Source: Bilabrum cf. latius
Lineage: Eukaryota > Bigyra: Bicosoecida > Bigyra > Bicosoecida
Reading direction: 5' to 3'
Assembly: GCA_965178125.1 (NCBI GenBank)
Contig: OZ237776.1
Span: 1-64,000 of the forward strand
Length of the DNA stretch: 64,000 nt
The notes beneath the pieces were generated by a model. It was not told the origin of the DNA and ran no database searches. It saw only the letters and a list, made by a program, of their open reading frames with translations. Below, in pieces: positions 36,601 to 46,920 of the stretch. Position numbers and translations under genes: made by a program. How positions within the stretch are numbered: position 1 is the first letter of the stretch; every line of letters starts with the position of its first letter.

Positions 36601-39600
36601 CTCGATCGAGTGCACGGTGCCTGACCTGCAGCAGGACCAGATCGACGGGCTGCAGGTGGTGGTGCAGCAGAGAGGGGGCCTCAGCAGCGACCCGGAGTCT
36701 GCCCCTGTGTTCACGTACGGCGTGATCGGGGATCCATGGCCTGACGTGGCCAGCTCAATCCAGGGGTGGAGGGTGCGGAACGACCGCTTCGAGGTGCGGT
36801 GGGCCTTCCGCGACCCGGGTAGGGTGTCGATCGTGGAGGAGGGGCTGGCGGGTCTGAATGGATTCGAGATACAGTCCAGGCTGCTGGATGCGAGCGGGGC
36901 CAATGTGACGAGTGCGATCCCTGCTGCATCCGCTGGGCAGGACAGCGCCGTGTCGGGGCAAGACGAGGACGAGGCTGCGGCGTTCCGGATCGACCTGGCC
37001 GACATCAGCGTGAGGCCCAGCTCCACCGGTGGATTGACCGCCATGCGCGCGTCCTTCACGGCCATTGATCCCCGCCCCATGGCCCTCCGGATCCGGTCCA
37101 TCAGCGAGGCGGGCCCGGGCCCATTCTCACCCTGGACCCCCGGCGTGCCGTCCACGTGCGCCGCCGGCGAGTTCCTCACCACGCACCTTCCTCCCCACGA
37201 GTGGACCTGCAGGCCATGCCACCAGAAGGGCACTTTGTGCAAGGGCGGGTCTGCCTTCACCCTGGCTGCAGCTTCGGGGTACCAGCGGGTGCCCTGGGCG
37301 CGAGGCAGGACGGCCTTCATTGAGTGCCCCCGGCCGGAATCGTGCCTGTCGCTGGCGGATGAACGCGCATTGGCGGCTGAGACAGCCAGTGCGAGCCCGG
37401 CTCGGAGGCTGGATGGTGTGACGAGTGCACCGATGCAGCAGGGTCGGGTCCTCCAAGAGGAGTCCCAGTGGCCCAGCCTTTCCTCGCTGTACGTGCAGGA
37501 GCCCGCCGTGGAGTCTGCCTCGCTGGTGCGGGCGCGACACGTGCTGCAGTCGATGGCGAACGTGACTCTAGTGCATGGCACTGCAGACGTGCCCTCGCTG
37601 GTGGACGCCGGCGCCCCCGTGTGGGTGGGTGAGACGTGTGCGGACGGGTACGGTGGGCTGCTGTGCGCGAGGTGCCAGCCAGGGTACACGTCGTGGGGTC
37701 CATCGGAGTGCCGCAAGTGTCAGGGCGGGTTTGTGGTTGTGCTGGTGGCAATCCTGGTGTCGATGGCGGTGTTGTTGCTGGCTATCGGACTGGTGCTGAA
37801 TGCCCTGCGGAAGGGGGCACTGGCTGCGATGCGGGTGGATCGAGAGGGGCGAGATGTCCTCGGTGGGGGCCAGCTGGCGGCTGGCATGGACGGGTCAATC
37901 GCTCTGGCAGCGATGCCGGGTCCAGCTGGCGCGGGCTTGAACATGCCCAAGCCCGGTCCAGCACCGTCCGGCAAGCCAGCGGTCAATCCCAAGGGAGTGG
38001 CGGGGCCGCGCGGGCATACCAATCCTCTGGCACTGGTGCTGCACGGCAATCCATCGGCCGCCACTCTGGCGGCCAGACAGCCCGTGCAGTCGGAGCAGCA
38101 GCGGCTGATGGATCTGCTGGGTGACGACAGCTCATCGGACGAGAATGAAGCGGGGCACCAACTCGCCCGTCCGTCTGCCAGCACACGCACTGGAATCGCA
38201 TCCAAAGGCAAGCCAGATGCAGGCGATGCAGAACAGGGCAAGTCCACCAGGCAGCGAGGACACGGGCAGCGGGCCGTGGACCAGAATGTGGGTATGGCCA
38301 CCATCAAGATCCTGTTCTCGCACGTGCAGGTGGTGGCTATCGCTGCGTCCTTCAAGCTCGCATGGCCCGATGAGGTCATTGCCCTGTTCAACACCATGGG
38401 CTCCATGTCCTCGGTCAGCTCAGAGGTGCTGAGCCTGGACTGCATGCTGCAGCAGAGCGCTGGGGAGCTGCCTGAGGCTGGGGCGGTGGACGGACAAGCA
38501 GCCGCGTTGGAGGCATGGACAGCCATCCTGCAGCAGCAGCAGCAGCAGCACGCCATGAGCAGTGGATTGAGCGGTGCAAATGCCACAATAGTAGAAGCGC
38601 ACGACGCATGGCCGGGCACGCAGCTGCAGGACGAGAGGCTGCTGGCACAGGCGCTGGCCATGCACGAAGAGAACGTGCTGGGGGTGGACCTGCAGCGGCA
38701 GCAGAGCGGCCTTGCCGCCAGCATGCCGCACGGGTCTGCGTACTTTTTGCGGACCATCGTGGTGCTGCTGAGTCCGCTGCTGCTTGCGCTTGGCCTGGCC
38801 CTGTTCTGGGTGATCGTGGATGCCATCGACGGGTGCCTGCACGAGCCAGACGGGATCGTCATTGAGGAGCCAGGGGAGGAAGGGGGCCCGGAGGAAGCGG
38901 GCCCGGCGCCGTTTGCAGGTGGCATCTAGAGCGCGAGGCCGGCTGGGGGCAGAGAGGGGAAGCCTGCCCCCGGGCGGATGGCCAAGCAGAGGATGGCATT
39001 CAACCCGCTCGCGAGAGTCAGGCGGGCGGGCGAATCGGTGCTCGCGGAGCCCAGCGTGTCCGGTTCCAAGGGAGTGGTCCGGGGATCGAGCCCGAGTAGG
39101 AGCGCATCCGCCCCCAGGCACTCGGCCGCTGTATCCACTACCAGCAGCAGAGGGATAGGAACAGAGTCTGGCACTGATCCCAGCAGTCCAGCAAATAGCA
39201 CCATGGGCAGGAGCAGGAGTAGGGGCGGTCGTGGCTCTGGTATCGTGCAAAAACGCACCAGCCGGTTCCGCAGCTTGTTGTCTGGATCCAGCGGGGCCTC
39301 AAGCCAAAGCACCGGGGGGGCGTCTGGCCCGCAAAGCACCGGTGCAGTGCCCGCGACCCACGGCGATTCCGTGACCATGGGCCCCTCCCCTGCCGCTGAG
39401 CTGCCGCCCGCGGCCGAGTACTTCTGGCTCGCGTCCAGCCAGCGCACGGGGACGGTGCTGGGCTGTGTGGGCGTGCCACTGGCCGCTGTGAAGCTCCCGC
39501 TGGGGATGCGGATCCTCTCGGGTCTGACTGTGATTGCCTTCCTGGTGCACCTGACCCTGACCGAGGCATCCTTCGGGCTGCTGTCATGCACCACCCTGGA

Positions 39601-40594
39601 GCCGGACGTTGACCTGGCCGAGGACGACGATGAGATGGGCTCGCTGGCAGTGAGTCCGGCGAGGCATGACGAGTGCCGCGAAAAAGAGAACAGGCGGCTG
39701 GTGCTGGACCTGGACGTGTGCTGCAACAATCCCAGCGCGCAGCAGATCATGTATGGCGTCGGCGCACCTGCCATCCTTGTGTTTGCCGTGGGCATCCCGC
39801 TGCTGGCTGGCCTGAGGCTGTGGTGGGTCAGCGACAGGCTGCATGCGCCCGACGTGATCGCCACGATGGGCTTCCTGACGGCGGGATTCAACGAGCACGC
39901 GTACTACTGGGAAGTGGTGATCATGCTGAGGAAGCTGGCCGTGGTGGCCATCACGGTGCTGGTGGAGCCCATGGGCGTGCGCGTGCAGACGTACTCCGCC
40001 ATCGCCGTGATTTTCGCCGCTGCTGTGCTGCACTCGCTGAACCAGCCGTACGAAGCCACGACGCTCAACACGCTGGAGCTGGTGGCGCTGGTGGGCGCTT
40101 TCCTGACGTTCGAGGCGGGTCTGTTCCTGCACGACGAGAAATCGAGCAAAGTGGTGAAGACAGCTGCCACGATGGTTGTGTTCCTTGCCAACCTGAGCGT
40201 GCTGCTGTGGTGCCTGTGGGTGCTCCGGTGGGAGATCCTGGGCAAGGCGCGGGAGGTGTGCTCGTTCGCTGGCTCGCTTGTGGTGGGGGGCGAGCCGGGT
40301 GGTGTAGAGGCTGGCACGGCGGGGGGCTCCAAGGGAATGGGTGCGGGCACGAAGGCTGCCGGGGGAGGGCTCGCTGGTGCAGGTGCAGGTGCAGGTGCAG
40401 GTGCAGGTGCAGGTGCAGGTGCAGGTGCAGGTGCAGGTGCAGGTGCAGGTGCAGGTGCAGGTGCAGGTGCAGGCACGGTGCAGGTGCTGTCCGACTGGGA
40501 GCAGAAGAAGAGCCTCAAGACGAGGTCCACTCGGGCTGGGAACGGAGCTGGCAGCAGTAGCACGAGTGGAGGGTACTAGGGGGAGGAGGCGTGA
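27611..40594 (+). CDS. Giant FG-GAP / IPT-TIG / polytopic membrane receptor-like protein (~4,330 aa), 12 internal TAG codons
   Basis: One frame, interrupted only by TAG (28244, 29981, 30050, 30266, 30482, 30698, 30800, 31103, 32885, 35852, 38927, 40577), ends at TGA 40592-40594. Order: six FG-GAP units with DGDGVxDIAVGA and HQKISDTxGGFTG signatures (residues ~60-475); a ~300-residue unrecognised Cys-containing domain (~475-770); six more FG-GAP units (~770-1195); diverged propeller-like repeats with VGAPxF motifs (~1195-1755); at least six IPT/TIG-like domains (~2050-3035); a Cys-rich segment (CRPC, CQPGY, CRKC, ~3180-3370); a membrane helix at 37729-37800; then several more hydrophobic helices to about 40230 and a Gly-Ala-repeat tail. 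The layout is a large extracellular region with a polytopic C-terminus, as in protist G-protein-coupled-receptor-related proteins. I see no signal peptide; the start (27440, 27611 or an upstream exon) is uncertain. Confidence 0.85.
28244..28246 (+). other. Diagnostic in-frame TAG = Gln in FG-GAP repeat (FTG-Q-LDD)
   Basis: The aligned position in sister repeats is FTGQLDD with CAG (28656-28670 and 30406-30420 region). Here the same context, GGFTG-TAG-LDD, carries TAG. A second copy at 29981-29983 shows the same substitution. Confidence 0.9.
29999..31105 (+). repeat. Tandem ~216-bp FG-GAP coding repeats carrying TAG in the same register
   Basis: TAG codons at 30050, 30266, 30482 and 30698 are spaced exactly 216 nt, and a fifth is at 31103. 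Each sits in GDGV/I-TAG-DMAVG. The units share long near-identical stretches (DGTVKRHQKISDTQGGFTG), which indicates recent tandem duplication of a unit that already contained a sense TAG. Confidence 0.88.
30800..30802 (+). other. Diagnostic in-frame TAG = Gln in FG-GAP repeat (RRH-Q-KISD)
   Basis: Every other copy of this motif in the gene reads H/Y-Q-KIS with a CAG Gln codon (for example RRHQKISD, KRHQKISD, ERHQKISD, KWHQKISS, QRHQKISD). This copy alone has CAT-TAG-AAG. It is the clearest single internal alignment identifying the amino acid as glutamine. Confidence 0.92.
40376..40471 (+). repeat. (GGTGCA)16 hexanucleotide microsatellite encoding Gly-Ala repeats
   Basis: Sixteen perfect GGTGCA units sit inside the predicted cytosolic tail of the FG-GAP protein and encode an uninterrupted Gly-Ala dipeptide run. 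The perfect repetition suggests recent slippage expansion. Confidence 0.95.
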
Positions 40595-40768
40595 TGGAGT
40601 TCTTTTGGGGATGGAGACGGATATGACGCGCTGGACATGATTTAGATTGCGATGTGTTTTGTGACTTGGTTGGGATGGATCGGGGAGTGCGGGGCACTGC
40701 CAGGCCTCGGTGTGGCCTGCTCTCTGGATCCAAGTTTGCTTTGCTTTGCTAGTAATAACATTTGATAT

Positions 40769-41425
40769 TCAGAACTTGACCTGTATAAGACCTAAACGAC
40801 GGTGTGACGTACACCCCGTATCAGAGGATTGCTGCAGCCGCTGGATCCGGTGCACGGCACCCCGGATCCTTTCTGGTACCCGGGCGGGGCTCCACCATGC
40901 GGCCCTCCCTGGGGCGAGTATCCACCCTGGTATCCAGGCGGCATCTGCCCGCCAATCATCTGCTATTGCATCATCATCCGCATGTAGGATCTGCTGCTGA
41001 TGCTGGGCCTGCTGCTGCTATTGCTGCTGCATTGCCACTGCACGCGCCTGCATCTCCTGCTGCTACCTCTCCGCGAGAGCCACCTGCCTCTGCTGCTCCT
41101 CCAGCACCGGCTGCTGCATGGCCTCTTGTTCCCTGGCCATGGTCGCCTCGTCCACGCGTGGGCGCTTGGCATTGGGGGAGCCCCCGGCCCCTGACCCGGT
41201 GCTGCTGGGTCCAGGTCCAGCCGAGCTGGGCTGTCCTGGGGGGTTGGCGGCGCCAGTGCCAGCTCCAGCTGCAGCCTTTCCTGACTGGGTGCTGCTGTCA
41301 TCCTGGTCCTGGTCCTGCCTGGATCGCTTGCTGCCTGCCCCGGCCGGGGACTTCCGGTAGACGGGGGGCCTGGCCGGCTTGGCTGCTCGGGAACGGGGAG
41401 GGTGAGGGAGGTCCTTTAGGATCCA
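40769..41425 (-). CDS. Gln-rich, coiled-coil-like protein fragment, probably nuclear
   Basis: Minus-strand frame open from a TGA at 41426-41428 down to a TGA at 40769-40771 if TAG is Gln. It reads PARPPVYRKSPAGAGSKRSRQDQDQ, then NAKRPRVDEATMAREQEAMQQ (a basic KRPR nuclear-localisation-like patch) and a Gln-rich helix in which two TAGs fall inside Gln runs (AER-Q-QQEMQ and AMQQQ-Q-QQQAQ). Beyond nt ~40990 another frame gives a typical Gly/Gln/Pro/Tyr-rich sequence (MPPGYQGGYSPQGGPHGGAPPGYQ), so a frameshift, sequencing error or intron near the CAG run is likely. No ATG lies in the open frame; the 5' part is missing or in an unseen exon toward the transposon at 41558. Function unknown. Confidence 0.5.
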
Positions 41426-41557
41426 TCATGGATTGGGACGTGCTGGACATGATCCAGCCTGAGGTATCGGATACTTGCCCTCGTTGGCGTCGGAGCTCGC
41501 TTGAGACTGCTGATGGCGCTTATTTCCCTCGATGTCAGTTTGATTTGATTTCCGGTT

Positions 41558-41581
41558 CCGTCAGGTGCCTCATGACCGGAG
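41558..41581 (+). repeat. Left terminal/subterminal inverted repeat of the transposon
   Basis: 24 bp, perfectly complementary to 45176-45199. Similarity extends a few bases further inward (GAGCCGA against GAGTCGA). Confidence 0.8.
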
Positions 41582-41903
41582 CCGAAAGCATCAAATCGCC
41601 GCCTGAGACGGTGGCTCGATCATCGTATACTTGGGGTAAAATCATAGCAAAAATCAACTTTATGGATTTATAATATGTTTTTGATTCGACTAGTGGAGTA
41701 TGAAGTCCCAGAAACACTTGTAGCCTGAGATACAGAGGGTCAAAGAGGGGGGCTATGTGCTCCCCGGCCGAAATCGTCACATTCTGGACTGGCAGGACGC
41801 ATGGCCGGAGTCCACTTCTGGGCCATGGTATGTCCCAGTCATCATTTATATTTCACATTGGAGAGAATCAATGTAAATATGTATATTATTTTTATCGTTT
41901 CAC

Positions 41904-44900
41904 TCAAGTAGATTTCGTATTCGTGTCGATTTGAGCGAGCGCTGCTGCTCGAACGCGCTCAGAAACCCAGCGATGGCGTTTGCCAGCTCGGTTTTCGCCA
42001 GTATCGTTGCTTAGCTTACCGCGATTACCGCCAACACCTTCCTTGTGGGGCACATTGTCGACTATGGGGCGGCGACGCTTGTCTCCAGTGAGCACACGTC
42101 GCAGTTCACGAACCTGTTCCTGCAGAGCTTGGTTCTGCTTCTGCAGTTGTCGAGCTTCCCTCTTCTTTTCAGCGAGCTTTCTCTCCGCATCTCGCACCCT
42201 TCTCTTCAACTTGGCATTATCCTTCCCTTGAGCAACTATTTTGGCGCGTAACGCCTTGTTGGTAGTCACCTGCGCTGCATGCTTCTCCGATTCAGCCGAG
42301 GCCTTGGCTTGCTTCTTTCCTGCCCTTGCAATGACTGCTTTGGCTTGGCCATCCGCTGCATCCTCGGCAACAACTAGGCTGTATGTGCTACCATCTTTGA
42401 ATTCCTCGCGGGCGCTGCTCCGGTTCGCGTACTGACGGGCGCCCTCGGCGGCAACGACCGAGATGGCCTGCCTCATGCACTTCAACGTCCCTCCAAGCCT
42501 GAGCTGCCGTCGCTCCAGGTCCATGTTCGTTTTGTCCCGGCATTCCTTCTCAATTGCAATGGCTTCCTTCAAAAAACTGCTTTCAGGCGAATTGAAGCCG
42601 ATATCGCCCAGTTTGACGGTAGGGGTCCCCCCCAACCTACGCCTGCTCGCCCGCTGGTCCCGGGGGGTTGGCGCGGACGACGAGCTGCTTGCTGAGCTGC
42701 TCCCGGGCGCGCTCTCGCCCGGCTGTACTATGGGTAAGCAGGTGGCCTCAATAGTTAGTCCTGCACTTGGACCTGACTTGATGACCTCCGCCATGTGATG
42801 CAGCGGCTTCAGGTACTGGTCGGCGTCGTCGAGGTTGGCGCCCCCGGTGGCCTGCTCAGCATCCCGGCCACCAGCGGCCTCATCTTCAGTCTCGGTGATT
42901 GGCACCCACTCGAACGCCGCTGCAGGACAAACCGGCCATATCCCTGCCTTCCGGAAGCCCGCCTTGATGTTGCTCTCGGTCATCGCACGGTCCACAGCGA
43001 TCTTGACGATCAGGGGAATCCACTCGTCACTGATGGCACGCTCCTTCTCCTCCACCCCATCCACGAGCTCGTACGCTTTACGGATTTGCATTTCTCGAGT
43101 GACACTTTCCCCTGGAAATGGTTTGGCATCTGTAGCATCCTCCAAATCATCATCTTGAGTAAGACTCAGCATGGATTGGTATTCCTGCTAGCGGCGGCTG
43201 CTGGCCTGCTGCTCCTCGAGCCACCGCATCGCCGCCCTGATGGCCTTCTTGAAGGGGGCGAACACCCCGACATCCAGGGGCTGCACGATGTGCGAAAGAT
43301 TCGGGGGCAGTCGTAGGATCTAAATGCCATGCTTCTTGGCAATTTTTTTCCCAGCGGTGTTGAAGTGGGTGTCGTGCCCATCGACCAGCAGGTACGCCGG
43401 GTGGTCCGCCTTCACTCTGCATTCTGCCCTGTATCCTACGAGCCAGGTGCCAAAGTGCTCGAGTAAACAGTTCCACGTGAAGCTGTTTGACCATCCACTT
43501 GGAGTCGACCCGATGATGCATCGTGGGGGGCAAGCCTTTTCGCCATGCATCGCAGTGACGCGGAGCTGGGAGGAGGTAGCATTCCGAGTCCCAGAGTTCA
43601 GCCGATGCTTAAGAATCTGTGCATGCTCCTCCGCTTGCTTCTCTCGAAGCGCCTAACGGGCGCACTTCAGCGCCTTCTACAAGGACTTAATGGTCTAGTC
43701 CAGCTCAGTAGTAGGCGCGGTGTCGTCCTCTTTCGCCCTGGAACTCCTCCTGGTCCTCGCCCTCCGGAGATCTGCCTCCGCCTTGCGAGCGCAGGCCTCA
43801 CCTTCTTGCCTGGCCCGTAAAGCGTTCTGAAGTGAGATGAGATCGGCCTACGCATCGAGACTAGGAACACCACCGTATGCAGCGACCCTCTCCTGTACGC
43901 TTTCGAAATCACGCACCAGCTGTTGCACCGGGGAGAGCGCTGCCGCCGCCGCAGCTGAGCTGGAGGAGCTCGCTGCCGTCCCGCTGCAGTCCTCGTCCAT
44001 GGGAGCCTAGCCGGCCCCGGCCCCGGAGGATGGCTCCCTGGTAGTCCGTCGCTTTCTGGTGAACTTTTGCTGCGCTTGGCGCAGCTGCTTAGCGGCCGCG
44101 TGCAAGTGCTCCTCAGCCCTTGCAGACGCCTCCTCAGCGCGCTAAGCTGCTGCAGCAGACGCCTCACGCTCTTTTTTCGTGACTTCTCCTCCGGCCTAGA
44201 ATATCAACATGCATACAGCAAACGTTCCAGCAGCACTGACTATTGGCAAGAAGGTTGCGGTCTTCTTGTTCCACTCAGGTCTATTCCCATTCACGCGTCC
44301 AAGCTCCTTGCTGGAGATAATTCCTGCCGCAGCGCGGTACAGTTGCAGCATGGTCTCGTCCGCATTGAATATAAATCTAGGATCCACTTTCCGCCGACCG
44401 ATTTTGACTTTGCCCGTCTTTTTATCGATAGAGTACCCGAAAAGGGCGCACAGCTCGACCATGAACTCCTACTGCAACTACGCTGCTTCGGCCTGCTTAC
44501 GGCTTGATTCTTTGTCTTCATCCTTCTTGATAGCAAGACCAAAGTTAACCAGGAAGTTTCGATATGACTTGTAGCTCGGCATCCACTCACGGGATCGCAG
44601 GTGCGCGCGCGTAGCAATCGCAGCAAGTAGTGCTCGTCCTCTCGCTACCGTCACCCCAGCTCCGAACTTTGCTAGCTACTCGAATCCGCAAGCGCACACC
44701 TTCTGAACCCAATAAGGTAAAAATGGGGCCTATCCTCCGTTTTTCTGCATTGGTTTGCCTTGCGCCAGAGCTTCTTGCCACTCGTGATAGCTGGTTTCCG
44801 AAACTGTGTCTGTCTCGTGGTTCCCGTCCGTTGCCCTGACGGTGAACGAAATCGACTTGCATGCCTACTCAATCGTTAATCCATTGGACCCAGTTGTTTG

Positions 44901-45095
44901 TTCACGAATAAATCTATACTTGAATGCCCTCTTGGGAGTCAGAATCATGTCTTCATACATCCTAGCGCCCATCTCATGTTGCTCGATGCCAACAAGCAGC
45001 GCTTCGGCTGCTTGAACAACTCTTTGTACCGCACTCTTCCTAGCACTAGGCAGAGACATTGAAGGTATAACAAAGTTTGAAACAGTGCGCGGCAT
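41904..45095 (-). CDS. pogo/Tigger-type DDE transposase with coiled-coil insertion, 14 internal TAG codons
   Basis: One frame runs from ATG 45095 (MPRTVSNFVIPSMSL...) to TGA 41904-41906, 1,063 residues, interrupted only by TAG, and preceded by an in-frame TAA. Order: N-terminal DNA-binding-type region (~1-260); DDE core starting FIFNADETML (first catalytic Asp, ~245) and TATFLPIVSAAGTFAV; a ~230-residue Ala/Glu/Gln coiled-coil insertion; VTAMHGEKACPPRCIIGSTPSGW, then YLLVDGHDTHFN (second Asp, ~565) and LRLPPNLSHIVQPLDVGVF (~600); a long Ser-rich and coiled-coil C-terminus with a basic end. TAGs fall where Gln is expected, for example KKHGI-Q-ILRLPPN, and in coiled coils ELD-Q-TIKSL-Q-KALKCAR-Q-ALREKQAEEHAQ. 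The element is therefore adapted to the same altered code as the host genes. Confidence 0.85.
43320..43322 (-). other. In-frame TAG within the DDE core of the transposase
   Basis: KKHGI-TAG-ILRLPPNLSHIVQPLD: both sides belong to the same conserved pogo-family block, so the TAG must be translated for the enzyme to be whole. Confidence 0.85.
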
Positions 45096-45175
45096 CTTGT
45101 TTCGACTGGGTGATTAAGAGCTGATATAATTGGTGTGCAATCCGAACTCCGGCCATGGTGCCTGCCACTGGTCGA

Positions 45176-45199
45176 CTCCGGTCATGAGGCACCTGACGG
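45176..45199 (-). repeat. Right terminal/subterminal inverted repeat of the transposon
   Basis: Perfect 24-bp reverse complement of 41558-41581, located about 80 bp upstream of the transposase start codon. Confidence 0.8.
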
Positions 45200-45278
45200 T
45201 TCCTCCGGATTTCCCCGTGTTGAACTTTCAAGAAGAAACTGAGAAAGTTGCTCCACAGGTTTCCATAGTGTTTGGAGG

Positions 45279-46758
45279 ATGCAGGTGAGCTTCGAAAGCT
45301 ATCGAGGTATGTTTTGCTTCTTTTTGTACGTATCATGGTGTGCAATAGCGATTACTACCACTAGCTATACATGTTGCGCAGGCAGCCGTGCACGATGCAT
45401 GTATTAGGTTCGAGAGTAAGGTAAAGCTGGTTGCCGCCGTCGAGTCGGGTGGGTACCTCGACTATACATCAGCTAGTCGGAGCGGTCTGGCATGGCTACT
45501 GGATCACCCAGATGGAGGACTATCATCATTCGAAACCCTGCTAAGTCGAGGAGCAGATCTAGACATTCGAGACAGCTCAGGAAAAGCACCGCTACAATGG
45601 GCAATTAGATATGGTTTGCCAAAGTTTGTGGAATTACTTCTTCGCGCGGGTTCAGATCCCTGCCTAAATACAACCCCACATCCTGTAAGCCGCCTGAAGC
45701 TGGAGTCGCAGACAACTCGTTCTACGCCACTGCTGCACGGTGCGTCAGCGCTTTGGATTCGAAACGATGTTATATTATGTTGATACACGCAGCGTAGATC
45801 TGAGCCGGCATCTACAATGTCATTCACGAACGAGATTCCAGACGCACCGGCGGCTGAGTGCATCTGCCTTCTAGCTCGATATGGTGCAGACATTGATGAT
45901 CCAGTGAGACGAGGATATCGTGCTAGAGAAACCATCAGCTTGCTATTGCATTGCATCCATTATTAGGATCGCTGGTGCTAAACCCAGCAATCATTACCTG
46001 ACAAGGCTCTATTGGAATATAGGCCACTGTGCACCATGGCCCTGCTGGCCTACGGCGCGAATCTATCTGCTCGAATAGAAAAGCTTCGCACATAGATGTT
46101 GTGGGATCCTGTTGCGCCGAGCCTGTTGGAACGAGGCTCCCCTACGACCTATGCAGATTTCTTCACGAGCACGCTGGACCGGAATTGCACAGACCCGACG
46201 CACTGCCTGAGGCAATTGATGTAGTCCCCTCGTGGCGCGAAGGATGTCCCTAATTTTTCGTGCCTGAGTTTACCCTGTTGGGTTACGAGAGGAATAGAGC
46301 AAACGGGCGCGCTTGTCAGGTTCCGCACCGCCCACGAAGCCAACCGAGACGCGGGCATGGCATTCCTGGCGGCGAGGGACGGCAGGCCCCTGGAGCTAGG
46401 GAAGCGGCTGAGGCTGGGCAAACTGGCAGAAGCACTCACGCGCACGCATGAGCTCAAACTGGTAGTACCATAGGCCTGGCGCCACTTGCAACTGGCGACC
46501 GGCAGCGGCAGGGGCAGTGGCAGTGGCAGTGGCAGCGAAGCGGAGGATGGGCCCCAGCCCGAGCCACCACCTCCGGCTTCCTTGGTCGTTCTTGCCACGC
46601 CGATGGAGGCTGCTTGGGTGGGAGTCCACGAAGAGTGCATGGCATTGCTGTGCAGCGAGATGGGGTTGCGAGCGCCCATGCTTCGCGTTGAATTCGTGGA
46701 GGCCAGAGAGAGGGCGCTGATGGGCTGCTGCACAACAGGGCGATCTAAATTGCGGTGA
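45279..46758 (+). pseudogene. Ankyrin-repeat gene, probably decaying
   Basis: A likely start ATG-CAG at 45279-45284 is followed by an intron with good borders (gtgagc at 45285, ttgcgcag ending 45381) and an exon from 45382 (AAVHDACIRFESKVKLVAAVE...). Ankyrin-like units: FETLLSRGADLDIRDSSGKAPLQWAIRYGLPKFVELLLRAGSDP, then STPLLHGASAL, LLARYGADIDDP and MALLAYGANLSAR. The frame continues to TGA 46756-46758 through three TAGs, but a TGA (45781-45783) and a TAA (45979-45981) interrupt it. Next to the first, a one-base shift would restore a typical helix (LIHAA), which suggests a frameshift. The C-terminal 230 residues are not ankyrin-like and hold a Gly-Ser run. Unrecognised introns are an alternative to decay. 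Confidence 0.55.
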
Positions 46759-46920
46759 CCGTTGGAGCGGATCCAGCAGATCCTGGACTTAACCTTAACG
46801 TACTCCAATATTCGGATTGGATTCGAAGGACGCAATCCTATCCTTGGATCTACACTGGCGGACATTCGATACGCAGCTGGCAGTACACTATGCAGATCAG
46901 ATCAGACGAGAAGCCTCACC

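Larger units (their letters stand above)
10638..37033. repeat. Dispersed 12-bp palindrome TCCACCGGTGGA
   Basis: Exact copies at 10638, 14853, 20748, 21429, 24052 and 37022. One- or two-base variants occur near 14985, 18260, 20721, 22545, 23207, 33473 and 48749. All lie in GC-rich coding DNA. Most read in frame as STGG, but the copy at 24052 is read in another frame (VHRWM), so the DNA rather than the peptide is conserved. Confidence 0.8.
41558..45199. mobile_element. pogo-like (Tc1/mariner superfamily) DNA transposon
   Basis: A 24-bp perfect inverted repeat, CCGTCAGGTGCCTCATGACC plus GGAG, at 41558-41581 and its reverse complement at 45176-45199 flank a single intact transposase gene (41904-45095, minus). 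A second, inner inverted pair of 12 bp (CATGGCCGGAGT) lies at 41800-41811 and 45146-45157. The true outer ends and TA target duplication are not obvious. The intact ORF and identical inverted repeats suggest recent activity. It separates the Gln-rich gene from the ankyrin gene. Confidence 0.75.

Noticed and set aside
9390-40594. TAG-separated pieces as separate genes or as pseudogenes with nonsense mutations
   Set aside because: Across more than 30 interruptions in two genes only TAG occurs, never TAA or TGA, and no frame is lost. Random decay would produce all three stops and frameshifts.
41535-41780. Minus-strand ORF beside the transposon (MTISAGEHIAPLF...) as a second transposon gene
   Set aside because: No recognisable domain, and it overlaps the left inverted repeat, so it is probably noncoding end sequence.
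45382-46758. Ankyrin gene as evidence that UGA and UAA are also sometimes sense
   Set aside because: It has one of each together with a probable one-base frameshift and sits beside a transposon; decay or missed introns explain it better.
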